From Polydactylus sextarius (lineage: Eukaryota > Chordata > Actinopteri > Polynemidae), in NCBI GenBank assembly GCA_016801845.1, contig CM028920.1:8035501-8099500 (forward strand): a DNA stretch of 64,000 nucleotides. Reading direction: 5' to 3'. The position numbers were made by a program, and so were the translations under genes. The notes beneath the pieces were generated by a model, which did not search any database, was not told where the DNA came from, and was given only the letters and a program-made list of their open reading frames with translations. Positions 37,006 to 50,354 of this stretch are shown in pieces. Within the stretch, counting starts at the first letter, position 1, and each line of letters opens with the position of its first letter.

Positions 37006-39778
37006 GTAGCCGACCGCGTGAGCGACCGTTAGCCTCGTTAGCATCGCCGGTTAAAATACAAGACGGGCTAGCGCGCTAAGCTAAACGCTAAGTTGGCCGT
37101 TGCACTAAAAGTTGAGGCAGCTGGCTGCAGCTCAGTGGTCTGACAGGACAGACACCATCGCTTCACAGCTTGAGTGTGTCTGGGTTGTTTTTTATTCTAG
37201 TAGCTGACTTGCTGTCAACCACAGCCAGGCGAAGGGACGAGCTAGCTTGTGTTTACAAAATTGACCTTATGTTTTGAATCAGGGCAATGATTGAAACTCT
37301 ATAATGAATTATAGGTTTTTGTTAATTTGGTCCGAAATAATCACAGACTGTTAATAATTTTCCCCAAACATCACCTTAATAAGTCATGTTTGTGTCACAA
37401 CTGAAACATCTAACTAATTTATCATCTAAGTTAATTTATAGCAAAATATCACAACATTTCTGAAGAGTTTAAAGTAAGTTGAATAAATTATTTGTAGATG
37501 ATTCATTCAGCTCCGCAGTTACTACATTCAGTGATTAAATATACAATTACAGTGACATGTTCACTTATGTGTCCATAAGTCCTTTACTTCCTTTAACTTA
37601 ATATTTGTTTAATTGTTAAGAGCTTTGTTTGGAGAAATCTGCTCCTCTAAAAGAACCCAAGAGAAAAAATCGAAATGTTCAGTATTTTCATTATTTGCTG
37701 CAAAAGCAAGCCCCCTATGTGCTTTTATCTCAGATGATGATTAGTTTTGTTTGGAGCGTACCATCTGCCACCTGAGAAATCTCAACGATTTATGTTTGAA
37801 GTAGCATTCGCTTTGCACAGACACACAAGGCTGCTGCCTCTTATCTCCTGACATGGGAGCTTTGTTGACTCCCACCAAGTCCTTGTGTTTATTTATTTTA
37901 TTAATTTATTGTGTTTTATTTCATTATTTCACTCTTTTTCATTTTGCCTGTGAGACAGTTCATGTATCTGACCCCACAGAGAGAGAGAGAGACTGTGCTT
38001 TAAAGTGTATTCAGTGCAACATAAAGCTCATAGGATTAGTATCTGTGTTCAGCAGCTTCATGAAATCTTCATGGAGTGTGTCTGGTGTTATGGGCCACCA
38101 ACAGAGATGACGAGTAGGAATAGAAACAACATGCATGTTCACATTTGCACATGTGCATATCTTTGTAACACACATTCACACACCAACAGTTTCTCACTCA
38201 GATACTTTTACCCCAGGAGGTGATTTTCATACAAAAACACGAAACTCGAAAGCTGAGAGACTATTCTGCTTTACTCAAAAGAAATCAAAACCTGCTGATG
38301 AAAGGTTTTGATGTGTTGAAAGGACAGATGTAGTCGACATCTCAAGACGTTTATGCTGATGGACCGTCATAGACTGCTGAGATAAAGTTAGAAAACTTCA
38401 CTTTATAACAGCGGTCACAGCAGCTGGAAGTCATCAGCAGTTCTCTTTTTGTAGCTGTAAGTTAAGATCAAGGCCAGACTAGTCTGGACTGAAGTGATTT
38501 GGTCAAAGAGGTGATGATGATAATCATAAAAGTAAGAATTATTTCCCCTTGTGGTTTAAGAAATGTCAATTAGACATTTAGTTCCCTGGAGCAAAACTCT
38601 GTCATTCTGTCTTTTTTCTTTTCTTTTCATTTTCTCAGGGGGGACAGAATTATCACAATCTCATTTGGGATTGAGATACATGGAGAGCATGTTAAACACA
38701 GAGGATGCTGAGCAGCTACTAGCCCCCGCTGAGTGTGAGTGAGGGGATTTGTGCAGATGCAGACCCTCCACAGTGACAGCAGTGCATAACTACAGTACTG
38801 ATGCTTCCACATCCTCCGGAAACCAAACGAGTGGTGCAGAAAGCTGTTGTTTACACCTGCTCTTAGCATCTGTTCTTAGCATCTCTCCATTTCCATATCA
38901 TTTAGCCGCGCTGTCTCTCATGTCCTCCATGTCATACCTTGTCATTACCATCAGCCAAGCTGCACTGAGTGTGTACTTCCGTTCTTTACATGGAAAGCCA
39001 GGCGCAGTATGTTAATGAATATTTGAGGGTGATTAGATTGTAGGGCCCTTCTGTTACATAATATCAGGATTATGTAAAACACTTGTTCTTTGCCATCTAT
39101 TCTTCAACATGTAGCTGTTAATTATTTAGCATTGGTTACTCAGGAAGTGAGTGTGTACAGCTTTAACAAAAGGCTGTATATTACAACCTCCAATTCCCAC
39201 TCCTTAATCCCGATCACGGTGCTTTTGACAAATCAAGTGTTGTGTTGAATGAACATGATGAGGTTTCTACACAAAGCCTCCACCGCAGGCTTTACACCGC
39301 TCAATGACTAACGCCGCGATGACACCTAATCCCTAAAGCTTTTATTTTTCTGCTTATTAAAATGTGTAGTGGTCTGTGGATGCATCCTGTGACCTAAAAA
39401 TATTGAGATGAAAATGTTTAGATGCTGCTCGATTGCAGTGTTAATACCAAGCAGATAAATCAAAAGGTCAGCGGCTGGTTAAAGCTCAATTGGTTGATTA
39501 ATCTATTGTCAGCGATATACAATCAACATCTAATTTGATGCAGGGTTTTTTTTTTCAAGCAAAAATGCCAGAGATGCCAGTGATGGCTCTAATTTTTCAA
39601 ATGTGAGGATTTGATGATTGTTATTGTCTCACGTTACAGTGAAGTGACAGTCACTATGATGAATGAATGAATTTTAAATTAATCCACAGTTAAAGGCAGT
39701 TTGGTTGTCGTAGATTATGTTTTTTTTATTATTATTATTTTTTATGTAAAAAATATATCTTTAATTTTTCAGTATATG

Positions 39779-39806
39779 CATATATATATATATATATATA
39801 TATATT
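39779..39806. repeat. (TA)n microsatellite
   Basis: About 13 TA units in cpped1 intron 1. Confidence 0.9.
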
Positions 39807-40002
39807 GTATTTTAAAAACATGTGTTTGAAAAACACACTTAAACTACTTATTGTTGTTTTTCCATATAAATTCTTCTGTTGAGACAGTTTGTGCACAACA
39901 GTCACAACTTGAGCTCTAGTATATTGATAAATGACTAAATGAGAACAATGAAAAACTTAACACTGAGGAGAGTGTGAAACAATGAAGCTAAACATAAAGA
40001 CA

Positions 40003-40070
40003 GATAGACAACTTTATTGATCCCTTTGGGAGGCTCCCTCAGGGAAATTGATGAAGGTCATACAATTAAA
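40003..40070. repeat. Dispersed-repeat fragment (ATTGATCCC...GGGAAATT type)
   Basis: ACTTTATTGATCCCTTTGGG, then CCTCAGGGAAATTGATG. This is the short palindromic word pair seen at the end of a very common teleost interspersed repeat. A related copy is at 52478-52595. Confidence 0.6.
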
Positions 40071-40240
40071 ACAATAAACTGAAAGATGCTAACATGATCC
40101 AGAGATCCGTTGGGAATTACAGCTTAATTCTTTGTGTAAAGTTGCCTGACGCAGCTTTAAATCATTTTTATTGTTTTGTGGTGTTGGCGGTGTCCTCGTC
40201 TGTCGACACTGTTATCAAGTTCCTGTTTTTATTGGTCTAG

Positions 40241-40459
40241 ATGCGGAGCATGAATGGAAGGGACCGTTTTGTTTCATCCAGGCCGCAGACCCTCAGCTCG
40301 GACTGATGAAGGCCTGGAGGGAAGGCGACTGTGACGGCGGTGGTGATGAATGGGCCGAAGAGGTTGAACTCACTAAACAGGCTGTGGAGGCTGTTAACCA
40401 GCTCAGACCCAGGCCGAGGTTCATGGTGCTATGTGGAGACCTGGTCCATGCCATGCCAG
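40241..40459 (+). CDS. cpped1: CPPED1 exon 2, first metallophosphoesterase motifs
   Basis: This 219-bp exon has acceptor GGTCTAG and donor CCAG|GTAGGA, both phase 1. It encodes residues 22-94, starting DAEHEWKGPFCFIQAADPQLG. D38-P-Q40 lies where calcineurin-like phosphoesterases have the first metal-binding motif (D-x-H in most; Q in CPPED1). FMVLCGDLVHAMP carries the second motif (G87-D88, H91). GGDEWAEEVELTKQAV matches the human GGDEWEQEIRLTEQAV. CPPED1 is a cytoplasmic Ser/Thr phosphatase reported to act on AKT1 and to affect glucose uptake; that role is transferred from mammals. Confidence 0.95.
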
Positions 40460-41459
40460 GTAGGACTAGACCACCTTAAGAAAGACCAACATGAGAATTA
40501 ACTGCAATTTTTCAAGAGGTGATGTTTTTCTTGACACACACGTCTAGCTGCTAGCGCTCAACAGGTGTTTGGAGTCCTGCTGTTGCATTGTGATAAAATA
40601 TTGTTTGAAGTATGACGGTTTTTTTTTTTTTTTTCGGCTAAACATGAACATACTTTGAATTCGACTAAGCAATAAGTACACGCTGAGTTCTGAGGGTCAT
40701 AAACAAACTACAACAGCACATGCTCACTGCTGAAAACAAGCCACAGCAGCGAGGAGAGGCTCCCAGCGGACACACAGCCGTATGGACGCTGAAAACAAAA
40801 TATTGCCATCACCCGGGGTAGCTGCCAATTATCTGCATAATGTTTGAGGACATTATGCAAACTCACAGATGCCAGTTGTGTGAGCTTTAACTCTGCCGAG
40901 GCTCTTTTTAGTCAAACTAAATAGATACAACAGTGGCCCCACGAGTGTTACCTCATGGCATCTGGTGCCTCACGCAGGCTCATGCAAATGCTGCACTTAT
41001 TTCAAAGTGTTTCAAAGCTCTCCTGAATGACTGATGATAGCAAACTGTTCAGACACTAAAGCTCTGATGTCACACAAACAATGCAACATTTTGCCAATTT
41101 GTCAACTTCTTGTTTTTATTTGTCAATAGACGCAGCATACAGTCAGGTCATCAGCCGCCAAAAGCAAATCATATCATTTCTGTCTTGTGTGGATTTGTGG
41201 ACGGTGAGTAAACCTCCTACAGAAATTGTGCGGTCGCTGACTGTATCATTTTTAAAGACACCAGACTCACTGCTAATGAGTAGTACTGTTATTATGACTA
41301 AGTAAGTGATCGGATGTATGAACACCAACAGTATGGATCCGGAAAAGTTTTATTGTTGGTTCAGGCAGGAACAGAAATCATCTGTTCCACCCACATCAGC
41401 AGATCATGAGCTGGTCTCAGCCAGCTACACACCCATTACATTACAGTACTGTAATTAAA

Positions 41460-41850
41460 CACCCAGCTCCATATGTCTGCCGGCTAAATCTGACCCTTAA
41501 AGGAAAACTTGAGGGTTTACACATGATCTCAGACCTTCATCAGTCCGACATCAGTGTGTTCTTTGAAAAATTTGGGATCCCTCAAACTTATTCGTTCAAA
41601 TATTCATTCAAAAGAAATTGCACTCTCTAAGACTCATATCAATACCCCAGCTTCAAGTATTACTGAACAACTGGCATCAGACCCTTGTATTCAAGCAGGA
41701 AGCTCAAGATTTTTTAGGAAATGGGTAAGTGTGTCCATAAAATCTTCAAAATATGAAAGAATAGAGACAGGATCTTCAGACAGATTCCTGAACAGGATTG
41801 TCTTTAAGCACAAAAGTCATCTATTAATTTTAGATCTAACATAATTGGCT
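41460..41850 (+). mobile_element. Possible L1-like LINE remnant
   Basis: One frame reads DLHQSDISVFFEKFGIPQTY followed by SFKYSF. This resembles the [FQ]xxLxxKFxLPxxxFFRYLQ block downstream of the reverse transcriptase in fish L1-type elements. The next frame carries a 96-codon open stretch with no certain match. The similarity is short and recalled, so the call is tentative. Confidence 0.3.
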
Positions 41851-43483
41851 TATGAAGACGTATGTAACACTTGAGAAGCTTAAAAAATGTAATCCTAACA
41901 TCCCAGACAGTTGTATAACATGTATAATAGAGAGAGGTACTTTTTTTTTCTAAACCATTGTCCTTAAACTTGTGAAAGTAAGTTGGTTAGTCTCTTGGAC
42001 AAGTGTCGGTGGCCCATCTGTGTTTATATATTGTTTGTTTATTAAGTTCATTAGTTCATTATTACATAAATAGTCACTTTCTGACATTAACAGTAGAGCC
42101 AGGTGTAATTTTATTCAGTTATTTTTGTGTTTTCTACAGAGAAAATACAGTAATTCTGTCCACTTGACCCTAAAAACCTGTGAAAAAATCTGTGCTGCAC
42201 CCTGGGACACTGCGCCTCCAAATCACCAGGCAACATCACTTTAAGCAGTCTATGATAACGATGATAACGAATATGTATTCTTTAAATAAACTACCTCACA
42301 ACCATACAAACTTATCTCTATCTCTATAAGCACTATTTCTTAAACTACATATCTATATATCTGTGAAACATTAGGCATTAGTTCTGATAATTCAGTCTAT
42401 CTTTTATGATGACGAGAGGTCAAACTGATCACTAGAGCTGGACCTGGCTCTGATTATTTTATTCTCACTGTGGCTCTTTCCAACTTCAACAGCAGGAGAT
42501 GACTCCCTGGTCGGCCAGAGAAGCAGCTCTGACAGGATGTATTCAGCCAAATTGGTCAAATACATGTGTCATCATAGAAAAAAATGTGACACGAAGTGTT
42601 TCTAACCGAAATCATTGAAATTTCATGCCTTTCCCCTCCTCCTCGTCGTATAGAATTCCACATCTGCATGCGGCATAATCTGAATCTCATTTTTGAGCCT
42701 TGGGGAGAATTGATTAGTTCTGTCCCTCAGTGCTGCTGCTGGGTAAAGAAAAGATTCACGATGACCTGAGGAGTCAATGCATGTTTGCACAGTGACATGG
42801 CATTTGACCAAAATATGCAAGTATAGCCACCAGGGACACCTGTAATAGAGATGATGTTTTATTATACTGAATTATTTCTCTTTCTATGTATAGATGTAGC
42901 TGTTAGGAGGTCGAGAAAATACAGAAAGTCTTGAATTTTCAAACCTTTCTCATACTAAGCCCATTGCTGCTGCCTTTAAAGAGAATGGAATATGTCTGAT
43001 ATATATGTATATATGTTGATTAATATATTCTCAGCTGCCCTTTGAAGGTCTTAATCTAATTAATGTAGTTCTTGAAGGATTATTCAGCCGCAGAATATTC
43101 CTTATTCTCTGTTTCCAAACCCGAGTCTGTAAACAACGTGCTCCCATATGACACAGCTGGTATTTATCTATGAAAAAGCACAGGCCCTCTGGCTATTCTC
43201 AGGCTGATGCTGATGAAGATTTGGGCTGTTGATCAGACCAGCCAGACTTGAAATTCAAAAAAAAAAAAAAAAGGAAAAAAGAAAAATCAATAAGATAGCA
43301 TCTAGCGTGTTCCTGCTGCAGCTGTGAGGTTAAAAAAAAAAAAAGTTTCTTTTTGCCCTGTTCATAAAGTCTAGTTTGTTATCATCAGCCCTCCTGTGAA
43401 AGCACACAGCATTTTATCTGCAAAAATAACACCTGGTTGCCTCCAAGGTCTTTGCATAACGTTTGCATAGATTTGATGTTTTC

Positions 43484-43628
43484 CATCCATCCATTTTCTA
43501 CCCCTTTTTATCTGCACTCGGCGTTGGGCGGGGGACTGGAGACACAGAAAGACCCGGCACCTGACTCAGGAGTCGAACCCAGGACCTTCTTGCTGTGAGG
43601 CAGCAGCGCTAACACCTGTACCACTTTG
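43484..43628. repeat. Dispersed teleost repeat fragment (CCATCCATTTTCTACC type)
   Basis: Begins CCATCCATCCATTTTCTACC, then GGGCGGGGGACTGGAGACAC. It ends GGAGTCGAACCCAGGACC, TTCTTGCTGTGAGGCAGCAG, CGCTAACACCTGTACCACTTT. These are the start and end blocks of a common fish interspersed repeat with its middle deleted. A fuller, more decayed copy is at 53565-53802. Confidence 0.7.
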
Positions 43629-46011
43629 CATCGATTTTTGCTTCATTGAAATGGTTCAGCAGATGAATCCTGGTCACACGTGGTGAACGTGACACCTTTT
43701 GTATTTAGTCACTTAGTTTGTAAATAATATCTAACTGTAATTTGCCCTTGTTTCTTTCCAACAGTTTTGTCTTTGAGCCAGGACAGCCAGGCAGATTTTC
43801 CCTGATTCACCAGCTGTTTCTAACCGTCCAGCCAGACAAATAGATTTTCAGAATAGAACAAGGTTTGGAAATAGTTGGACTCCTCCATAAATAGCTGGCC
43901 AAGTAAACAAAATGATCAATTTGCTGCTCATTTCCACCTTGTTTGGAGCTGACATGCTGTGTTTGGCTCACGCTGTGTTCAATTGTTCTCCCTCCTGTCT
44001 GTCTCTGTCTTTGTTTCGGTGGTGACTGGAAATATGATGATTAATGCTAACTTGTAAACATAGGCCAGCCAATTCCACTCATAATGTAAAAGATCTTTGA
44101 GAAAACCGTAGACAACCGTCCTGTGTTTCTCAATAGCAAACTTTGACTGTGTGGCTTTAAGTGACGATTTAGTGGCAAACTGATGTTTTTTTATTCTTTT
44201 TTACTGAAGTGACTGTACTGAATTGAGCATCTACCTCGTGTCGTGCATTTTCTCACGATGTCCAGCTGCCTGATTCAATAACAGGGTAAATGAAACGAAC
44301 TGGCAGGGCCCACTGCAGAGTTAATGTTCAGCAAAAAAGAGCCGCGAGCCCCTGAACCAATGCACACCACCTTTGCATGACAAGTAGGAAGCTAGTATGA
44401 GCTGCCTGCCTGGCTGAATTGGCCTGAAGGAATGGACACTGAGAGAGAAAAGAAGACAACAGGCAAACCTGTCTCTTTCCCTCAGTCCAGCTGTTACCTT
44501 GTTCAGTTGGACCATGTTGAAAGTATTTGACCATATTGTGCAGAATCAGAATATTCTGTTATAATTGGTGTAGTATGTCATGTGTAGACTTGTCCTTGGC
44601 CTCTGCGTCTGAAATTTGGCTAGAGGCAAGCTATTCATATGCGATACAGATTTGGTTTGGCTTAGTCAGAGTCAGAGTAACTCTTGCCGCTTCTCTTTTT
44701 TTTCTTTTTTTGGGTCATAATGACCACCAATTTTAGCTGCACAAGGACAGTCATGACCACTTCTGGAGCTGTCTCTCCCTGTCATCCAAGAGTCATGCTG
44801 TAGGCGTTGTAGGAGTATCCTCATCATCTCCACGACTGCACCGTTTACACCAACGTGGCCGCCATTCAGCTTCCACCTCTCTCACCCATCTCTGCTTTGA
44901 TCAGTCTCGTTTATAGGTCGCGGCGAGCTCCATTTCAGAAACACGATGGGACAATAGATAGTGTAAGTATGGCGTATAAAGTGACGAGGCCTCATGGGGA
45001 CCTTTAAACGCCGTGGCGTCAGCCCTTGTTACCGTCAGCCCCGGCAGAGCAGGTTGTGGGTGCCATCCTCATTACTCGCCACGTCTGTCACTCGCCTGGC
45101 AACTGGGCTGCAGCATCGGTAGGGAGGAGAGAAAAGATATTAGGAGATGCTCCTTGCGTCTCTCGGCTGACATTTCCCCTTAAACTGTTTATTTACAATA
45201 CAGAATGAATGGGTGGCGGCCAGGGGAAGCTGGCTGTCAACCGGCATTGTCAACACTGCTGCCTGTCGGCGACGGGAAATTGGCAACTGTATCTCTGTTC
45301 CCACGGATTTCGGTCTCTAGCTCTGCTCTCTTTTTTCTCTCTCTCTCTTTCCTCCATCATCTTTCTGTCCTCTTTAGTAAACAGCTGCGGTCTCGTGGCT
45401 CGTACCTTATTTTGACAGCCTTCGTTTGCAAGTCTGACACTGTAAGCAAACACACTCATTTATTCTCGCATGTGATGAATTTATTTGAGGCATCGGCGAA
45501 TCCAAAGTTCTGTTTGTTCTTGTAATTGTTCTGGAACAAAAAATGAAGCAATGAAACCTTTGTGTTTGACTCTCTTAACATATCTCTCCTCTTATCAAAG
45601 AATAGTTGGTGAAGCAGTGATCAGAGGCAGATGGAGAGAAACTCTCATAGGCTTCATTTGCATCCAGACACAGTGGCACACAAGGAACAATCCCTTTTCC
45701 CAAAACTACACAGGTCACACTTCCTTAAAGAAATGCTGGCAAGACGTTCCTCCCACAACATCGTGTCATCTAGACCTTTACTGACAAAAAGCTCCTTGAT
45801 CCCAATTCCCAGTCTGCCTTCCAATCGAAGCTAAAGCCCCAAGAGACGCTTTCTCATCTCAAGGACTTCCTTCAATCTCGCCAGTCGTTCTTTTCCCTAT
45901 CTCTGCTTCTCCTTCCCTTCTCACTTTAACTCTCTTGTGTCTTTCTCTCGCTTATTTTCAAAGCTAACAAATGAAGGGGATAAAGAGCAGGGAGGGGAGC
46001 AGTGGCAGAGT

Positions 46012-46038
46012 GGGTGGGGGTGGGGAGGGGGGTGGTGG
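46012..46038 (+). repeat. G-rich run, potential G-quadruplex
   Basis: GGGTGGGGGTGGGGAGGGGG followed by GTGGTGG. Four G runs of three or more with one-base loops satisfy the canonical quadruplex rule. It is on the sense strand of cpped1 intron 2, so the pre-mRNA would carry it too. Confidence 0.75.
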
Positions 46039-46482
46039 AGGAGCTGATTAGATTAGAGAAACATGCTGGACTTAACACTCTCCTAATGAGCACTACAAAG
46101 GATTCTAGCTGTGTCTCTGGGGGTTCATGAGCGACGTTACGCATGATACGGGGGGGGGAGTGTTCAAGTATGTGAGCACGCATGTTTGTTAAACTCAAAA
46201 AGGTGAAGTGGAGGTTACCTTGGGACTTCCCTGTCCCCTTTCTGTAATTGTGGAAACCTGTTTAATTGCCGTAGAAGGTGGATGAAATGAGGCTCTCTGT
46301 GGATTCTGAAAACAGAGGATGGGAGACTTTGGAGAATCGACTAGCAAGAGTTTATAAGTTTAGAAATGTGTATCTGTTACTGCTCTCACACTTTCATATG
46401 GACTCAGGAGACACACAGTTCAAATGTCAGTGTGAAAAGATCCTTTTAGACCCTGTATGACAACTCTACGAAATGTCAGGGT

Positions 46483-46650
46483 GAATCCATCCATATATTT
46501 TTGACAGCTTATTCCAGTTCAGGTTGTTATGGCAGCAGACTTGGAAAGGTTGTCAAAATGTCCCTGTCTGAAGCCATGTCCTCTAGGTCTTGCAAGACTT
46601 TTCCCAGACCAGAGGGGATATGCAGCACTCCCAGCATGCTTTGTGGTTGT
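46483..46650 (-). mobile_element. Decayed 3' end of a LINE
   Basis: Starts with a CATCCATATATT remnant of a short tail. It continues with AGCAGACTTGGAAAGGTTGT, AAAATGTCCCTGTCTG, CTCTAGGTCTTGCAAGAC and CCCAGACCAGAGGGGATATG. These blocks parallel the 3' coding end of the fish LINE group that includes 3592-4205. It is heavily mutated, with no usable frame. Confidence 0.5.
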
Positions 46651-46790
46651 CCTGTTGTCTCCTTTTAATTTGGACATCTGACAGTTTACAAAATTCTGGA
46701 AGCTGACAATCCAACATTCACATCCACTTAATGCAGGAACAGTTGTGATGTCATGTATGTCTTGAAGGAGTACCTGTCTAAAAGTGTGTC

Positions 46791-46792
<2 letters not shown>

Positions 46793-46878
<86 letters not shown>

Positions 46879-46880
46879 GT
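46793..46880. repeat. Compound (TA)n(TG)n(TA)n microsatellite
   Basis: TA to 46830, TG to about 46864, then TA again to about 46879. Confidence 0.95.
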
Positions 46881-46890
46881 TCAAAACAAA

Positions 46891-47203
46891 GTATTTCTAT
46901 AAAGTGAAATCAAGTTAAATTGAAATAGTACGACTGATAAAAGCAAAAAATTCCAAGGGTGTGAAGACTTTTTGGGACAAATGTGCAATGTTATTTTATG
47001 TTGATACACAGTTGAATTATTTATATTTCATTCCAGACGTGTGCAATACTAAAGGAAACTGTTGACTGCAAATGATCATGTTACAACTAAATCAAATTGT
47101 AAAACTAAAACAAAAATATTTCTCTCCAAATCTGAATACAAATGCAGAATTAATTATGTCACACTGAATCTGTTTTACATAATAAAAGGGCCTTCATGTT
47201 TTA
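46891..47203. repeat. Interspersed repeat copy A (pair with 50057-50354)
   Basis: Shares ordered blocks with copy B in the same orientation: TTTCTATAAA, CCAAGGG(T/G)GTGAAGACT, CTAAATCAAATTGTA, TTTCTCTCCAAATCTGAATA, CTGAATCTGTTTTACATAA and GGGCCTTCATGTTTT. CCAAGGGTGTGAAGACTTTT resembles a block near the ends of some fish DNA transposons, but no terminal repeats could be placed. Confidence 0.85.
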
Positions 47204-50056
47204 CATGAATGCATGATTGAATTTTTTGAAGACATCTGTGATAGATGGTTGTTTTACCTACCTTTGAGGTTTTTTTTTGTTTGGATCAAGCATAACCACT
47301 TTGGTCTTTAAACATGTACAGACTTATCCTCTAGTATAACCCAGAACTAGACCAGATACCTAAATAATCCAACTCTAATTACATTCCTGTGGATATTACC
47401 CAAACCTAATTACCCTAGGTGAGGATGGAAACATACATTGATCAGTAAATCCAGGTTTTTTAATCGCAGGCTCAGTTCTCTCTACCGTCACCGCCTCAAT
47501 CCATCTGTTGATCTCATGCTCTTCATTCAGTCTTCGCTCCAAAAATCTCAGTCTTGAAATAAACTCAGCTCAATTTGGTGTGAACACTTCACTGTTTAAG
47601 ACATGTCATGTTAGATTTATGTAAATAAGGAAGATCAAACTAAGCACAGTCATTCTTATCAGTTTCCTGGCAGGATATACAAGGACAATGCCATTTTTAA
47701 AGCTGCCAATATCATCAGCTCGATGCACTGACATGACGGCACAAGAGACAAGTTGTTGACAACGGTCCATTTCTCTTTTGGAACTATCATCTATCAGTTG
47801 ATGACAAAATGTCAGAGTGGAAAGCTGACAACATTAAACATTAAATGAAGTCACGCTGGTTGTTCAGCATGTTGAAAATGATTGTTTTACAGTGTATGTG
47901 GTGAAGTTTAATGTTGTACAAGAGGCCGTATGTGAAAGGTTACAGGATGGAGTTAATACAACTTCACTACCACCTTGACATAAACAGTAGGTATGTGCCA
48001 CATCAGCGCAACATGTCAGTCTCCGCAGATGTTGGAGTTCATCACAGACACAGAAGTCTTTAAGTGAAGTGAAGAAAATGTGTGCGACAGCAAGACCCCC
48101 ACGCACTGAGACCTGTGTGCACAGTCGACAGGCAGTCTTTAGAGGAAATTGAGAAAAGTGCTTACAGTGTTGGACAGGCTCAACGAGAACCTGACAATCC
48201 TGTCAGGGTTTGGGAATCGCACTGTTGCAATTTCATTAAATGAACAAGTCCTTTCAGATGCAGCTCCAGAGAGAGAGCAGAGCAGCATTGTTTTTTTTTC
48301 TCATTTCCATGTTTCCAGCTTTCTACATGTTCCAAAAACAGAAAGCAGGGTGAGAAAATGTATGCATAATCAGAGCATTCTCCCTTTTTTTTTTTTTTTT
48401 TATAATAAATGATGATTCCTCATTTTCTCCACGGCAGAAAGAATCCTGTTTATTTATAAAGTCAGTATCTCTGCAGCCTTTTTAATAAAGTAATTTAAGG
48501 CCAAATACAATCGAGGCTGTGGAAGGTTCTGTTTTCTGTCTGTGTGTTATTTTGTTGGGAAACGGTTAAAAATTCAAAAAATTCATATTAAAAATTGAAT
48601 ATTCAAATAATAATTTCAGCTCTAAATACAATATCATTTTATATTCACATTTCACCCAAATATAATACTGTTACAGTGCTTCACCTCTTTCAATGTTTTC
48701 CTCTTTTATTGCTTTTATAAATGGAATCACGGTTGTTTTTCCACGGTTGATTCCTTATTTATTTTCAAACAATTTCACAAACAGTTTCACATCATAACCG
48801 TCCAAGCTTTTCTCTTGAACCGTAGTAGAACATGTTCATCTAAATGACTCCTTGTTTGACACTGATGTTAATAGGTTTATTCCACTAATGTAAAGCAGGA
48901 TGTCTCAAGTGCACATTGATTGGTATGATTGGTCCTTATAAATCTTGGAGTGGGGGTTAATTCATAGATATAGATATGCTATGTTAGTCAGGCAGCTGGA
49001 GGAGTGAGGAAGCAGAAGGCAGCGCCGTGTCCCCCTGGCTGTGTGAGGTTACCGGTGCTATTTATTCACATTTATTTATTTAGCGAAAGTCGAGTGTGGC
49101 TAGATGCTCTTTTTTACACACATTCACACTTGAGTGGTGTAAAGCACAAAACAGGTTTTTTTTTTCTTTTACCCTCAGTTTTTAGCCACTGAGCAGCTCC
49201 GCTGGAGCAGCTGAGAAGGTCAGGTGCTTCGCCTGAGGGCACGTTGATGGTTTTTAAAAGGGAGCGAGCGTTTTTTTCATTCACTTCCCTCTAGATTATC
49301 TTGAGCTTGTCAAATACTTGAAGAAATGGACCTCATTTAAATAAAAACAAGACTAATGTCCCACTTGTAAATGAATGGAGGGGAAAGTCTGATAAAATCC
49401 ACTTGTAAGAAACAGCGGGGCTAGTTGAGAACCTGCAGCTGCTACAGTTGCCTCGGCTTTTCACATGACAAGCTTTGTGCCGCTTTTTTCCATCTCGGCT
49501 TCATTAACGAGGCTGCTTTTGTTTTTACATAATTGAGGCATTGGTCAATCACTGTGATTGGGAGATTGTTAGTCCACATTGTTGTGGTCTCAGCTCCATC
49601 AGACGGTCAGATCCCAAGAGAACAACCTAGATGTTTTAACGTTTTTGTTTTTTTTTTGTTTTTTTTTATTCATACTACATATCACCCGATCAGACTACAT
49701 AACACCGTCCTTTTACAGAGAAACTAGCTTGCTCGATGCAAATCTAATTCTTCTTCAGGAAATCATTATCCACACTTACAGTCATTTCAGTTTGACTTTA
49801 CTACATCCCATAATTACAATAGGGAAGTGGAAATGTGTCTGGGGGCGGCAGATATCACATGTGTAATTGACAAAGAGTTCTCTCTGCCACAGTAGGAAAT
49901 GTTTCTTGGACCAAAAAGGATTGTGTTTAGGTGCCAGTTTTTACTTTGCCTGACAAAGACAGTTCCCTACAAGTAGAAGATATAAATGGAATCATAATCA
50001 ATATAATGGCTTTTTTGACAAGAATTTACAAAAAAAATGAAAAGTACTGTCAAACA

Positions 50057-50354
50057 CATTTCTATAAAATAAAGATAAATTATCCAAGGGGGTGAAGACT
50101 GAACACGTGTTACAATATACACACACATATACAGTATTATTGATGTTGACAGACAGTTAAATGATCACCCACATATTTCAAGCCAGTCGTGTGTAATACT
50201 TAAGAAGACTGTTTACTGCCAGTGAACATGTTACAGCTAAATCAAATTGTATTTGAGGGAAAATAGCAGTTTCTCTCCAAATCTGAATATAAAAACAGAA
50301 TTGAACATGTCATACTGAATCTGTTTTACATAACAAAAAGGGCCTTCATGTTTT
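50057..50354. repeat. Interspersed repeat copy B (pair with 46891-47203)
   Basis: Diverged second copy, 2.85 kb downstream and in direct orientation. It carries an inserted stretch near 50115-50145 with ACACACACATATACAG. No open frame is shared with copy A. Confidence 0.85.

Larger units (their letters stand above)
37006..40240 (+). other. cpped1 intron 1 (3.2 kb)
   Basis: Runs from GTAGCC to an acceptor ending TTATTGGTCTAG. It holds AT-rich unique sequence, a short (TA)n at 39779-39806 and a dispersed-repeat fragment at about 40003-40070. No other coding sequence was recognised. Confidence 0.8.
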
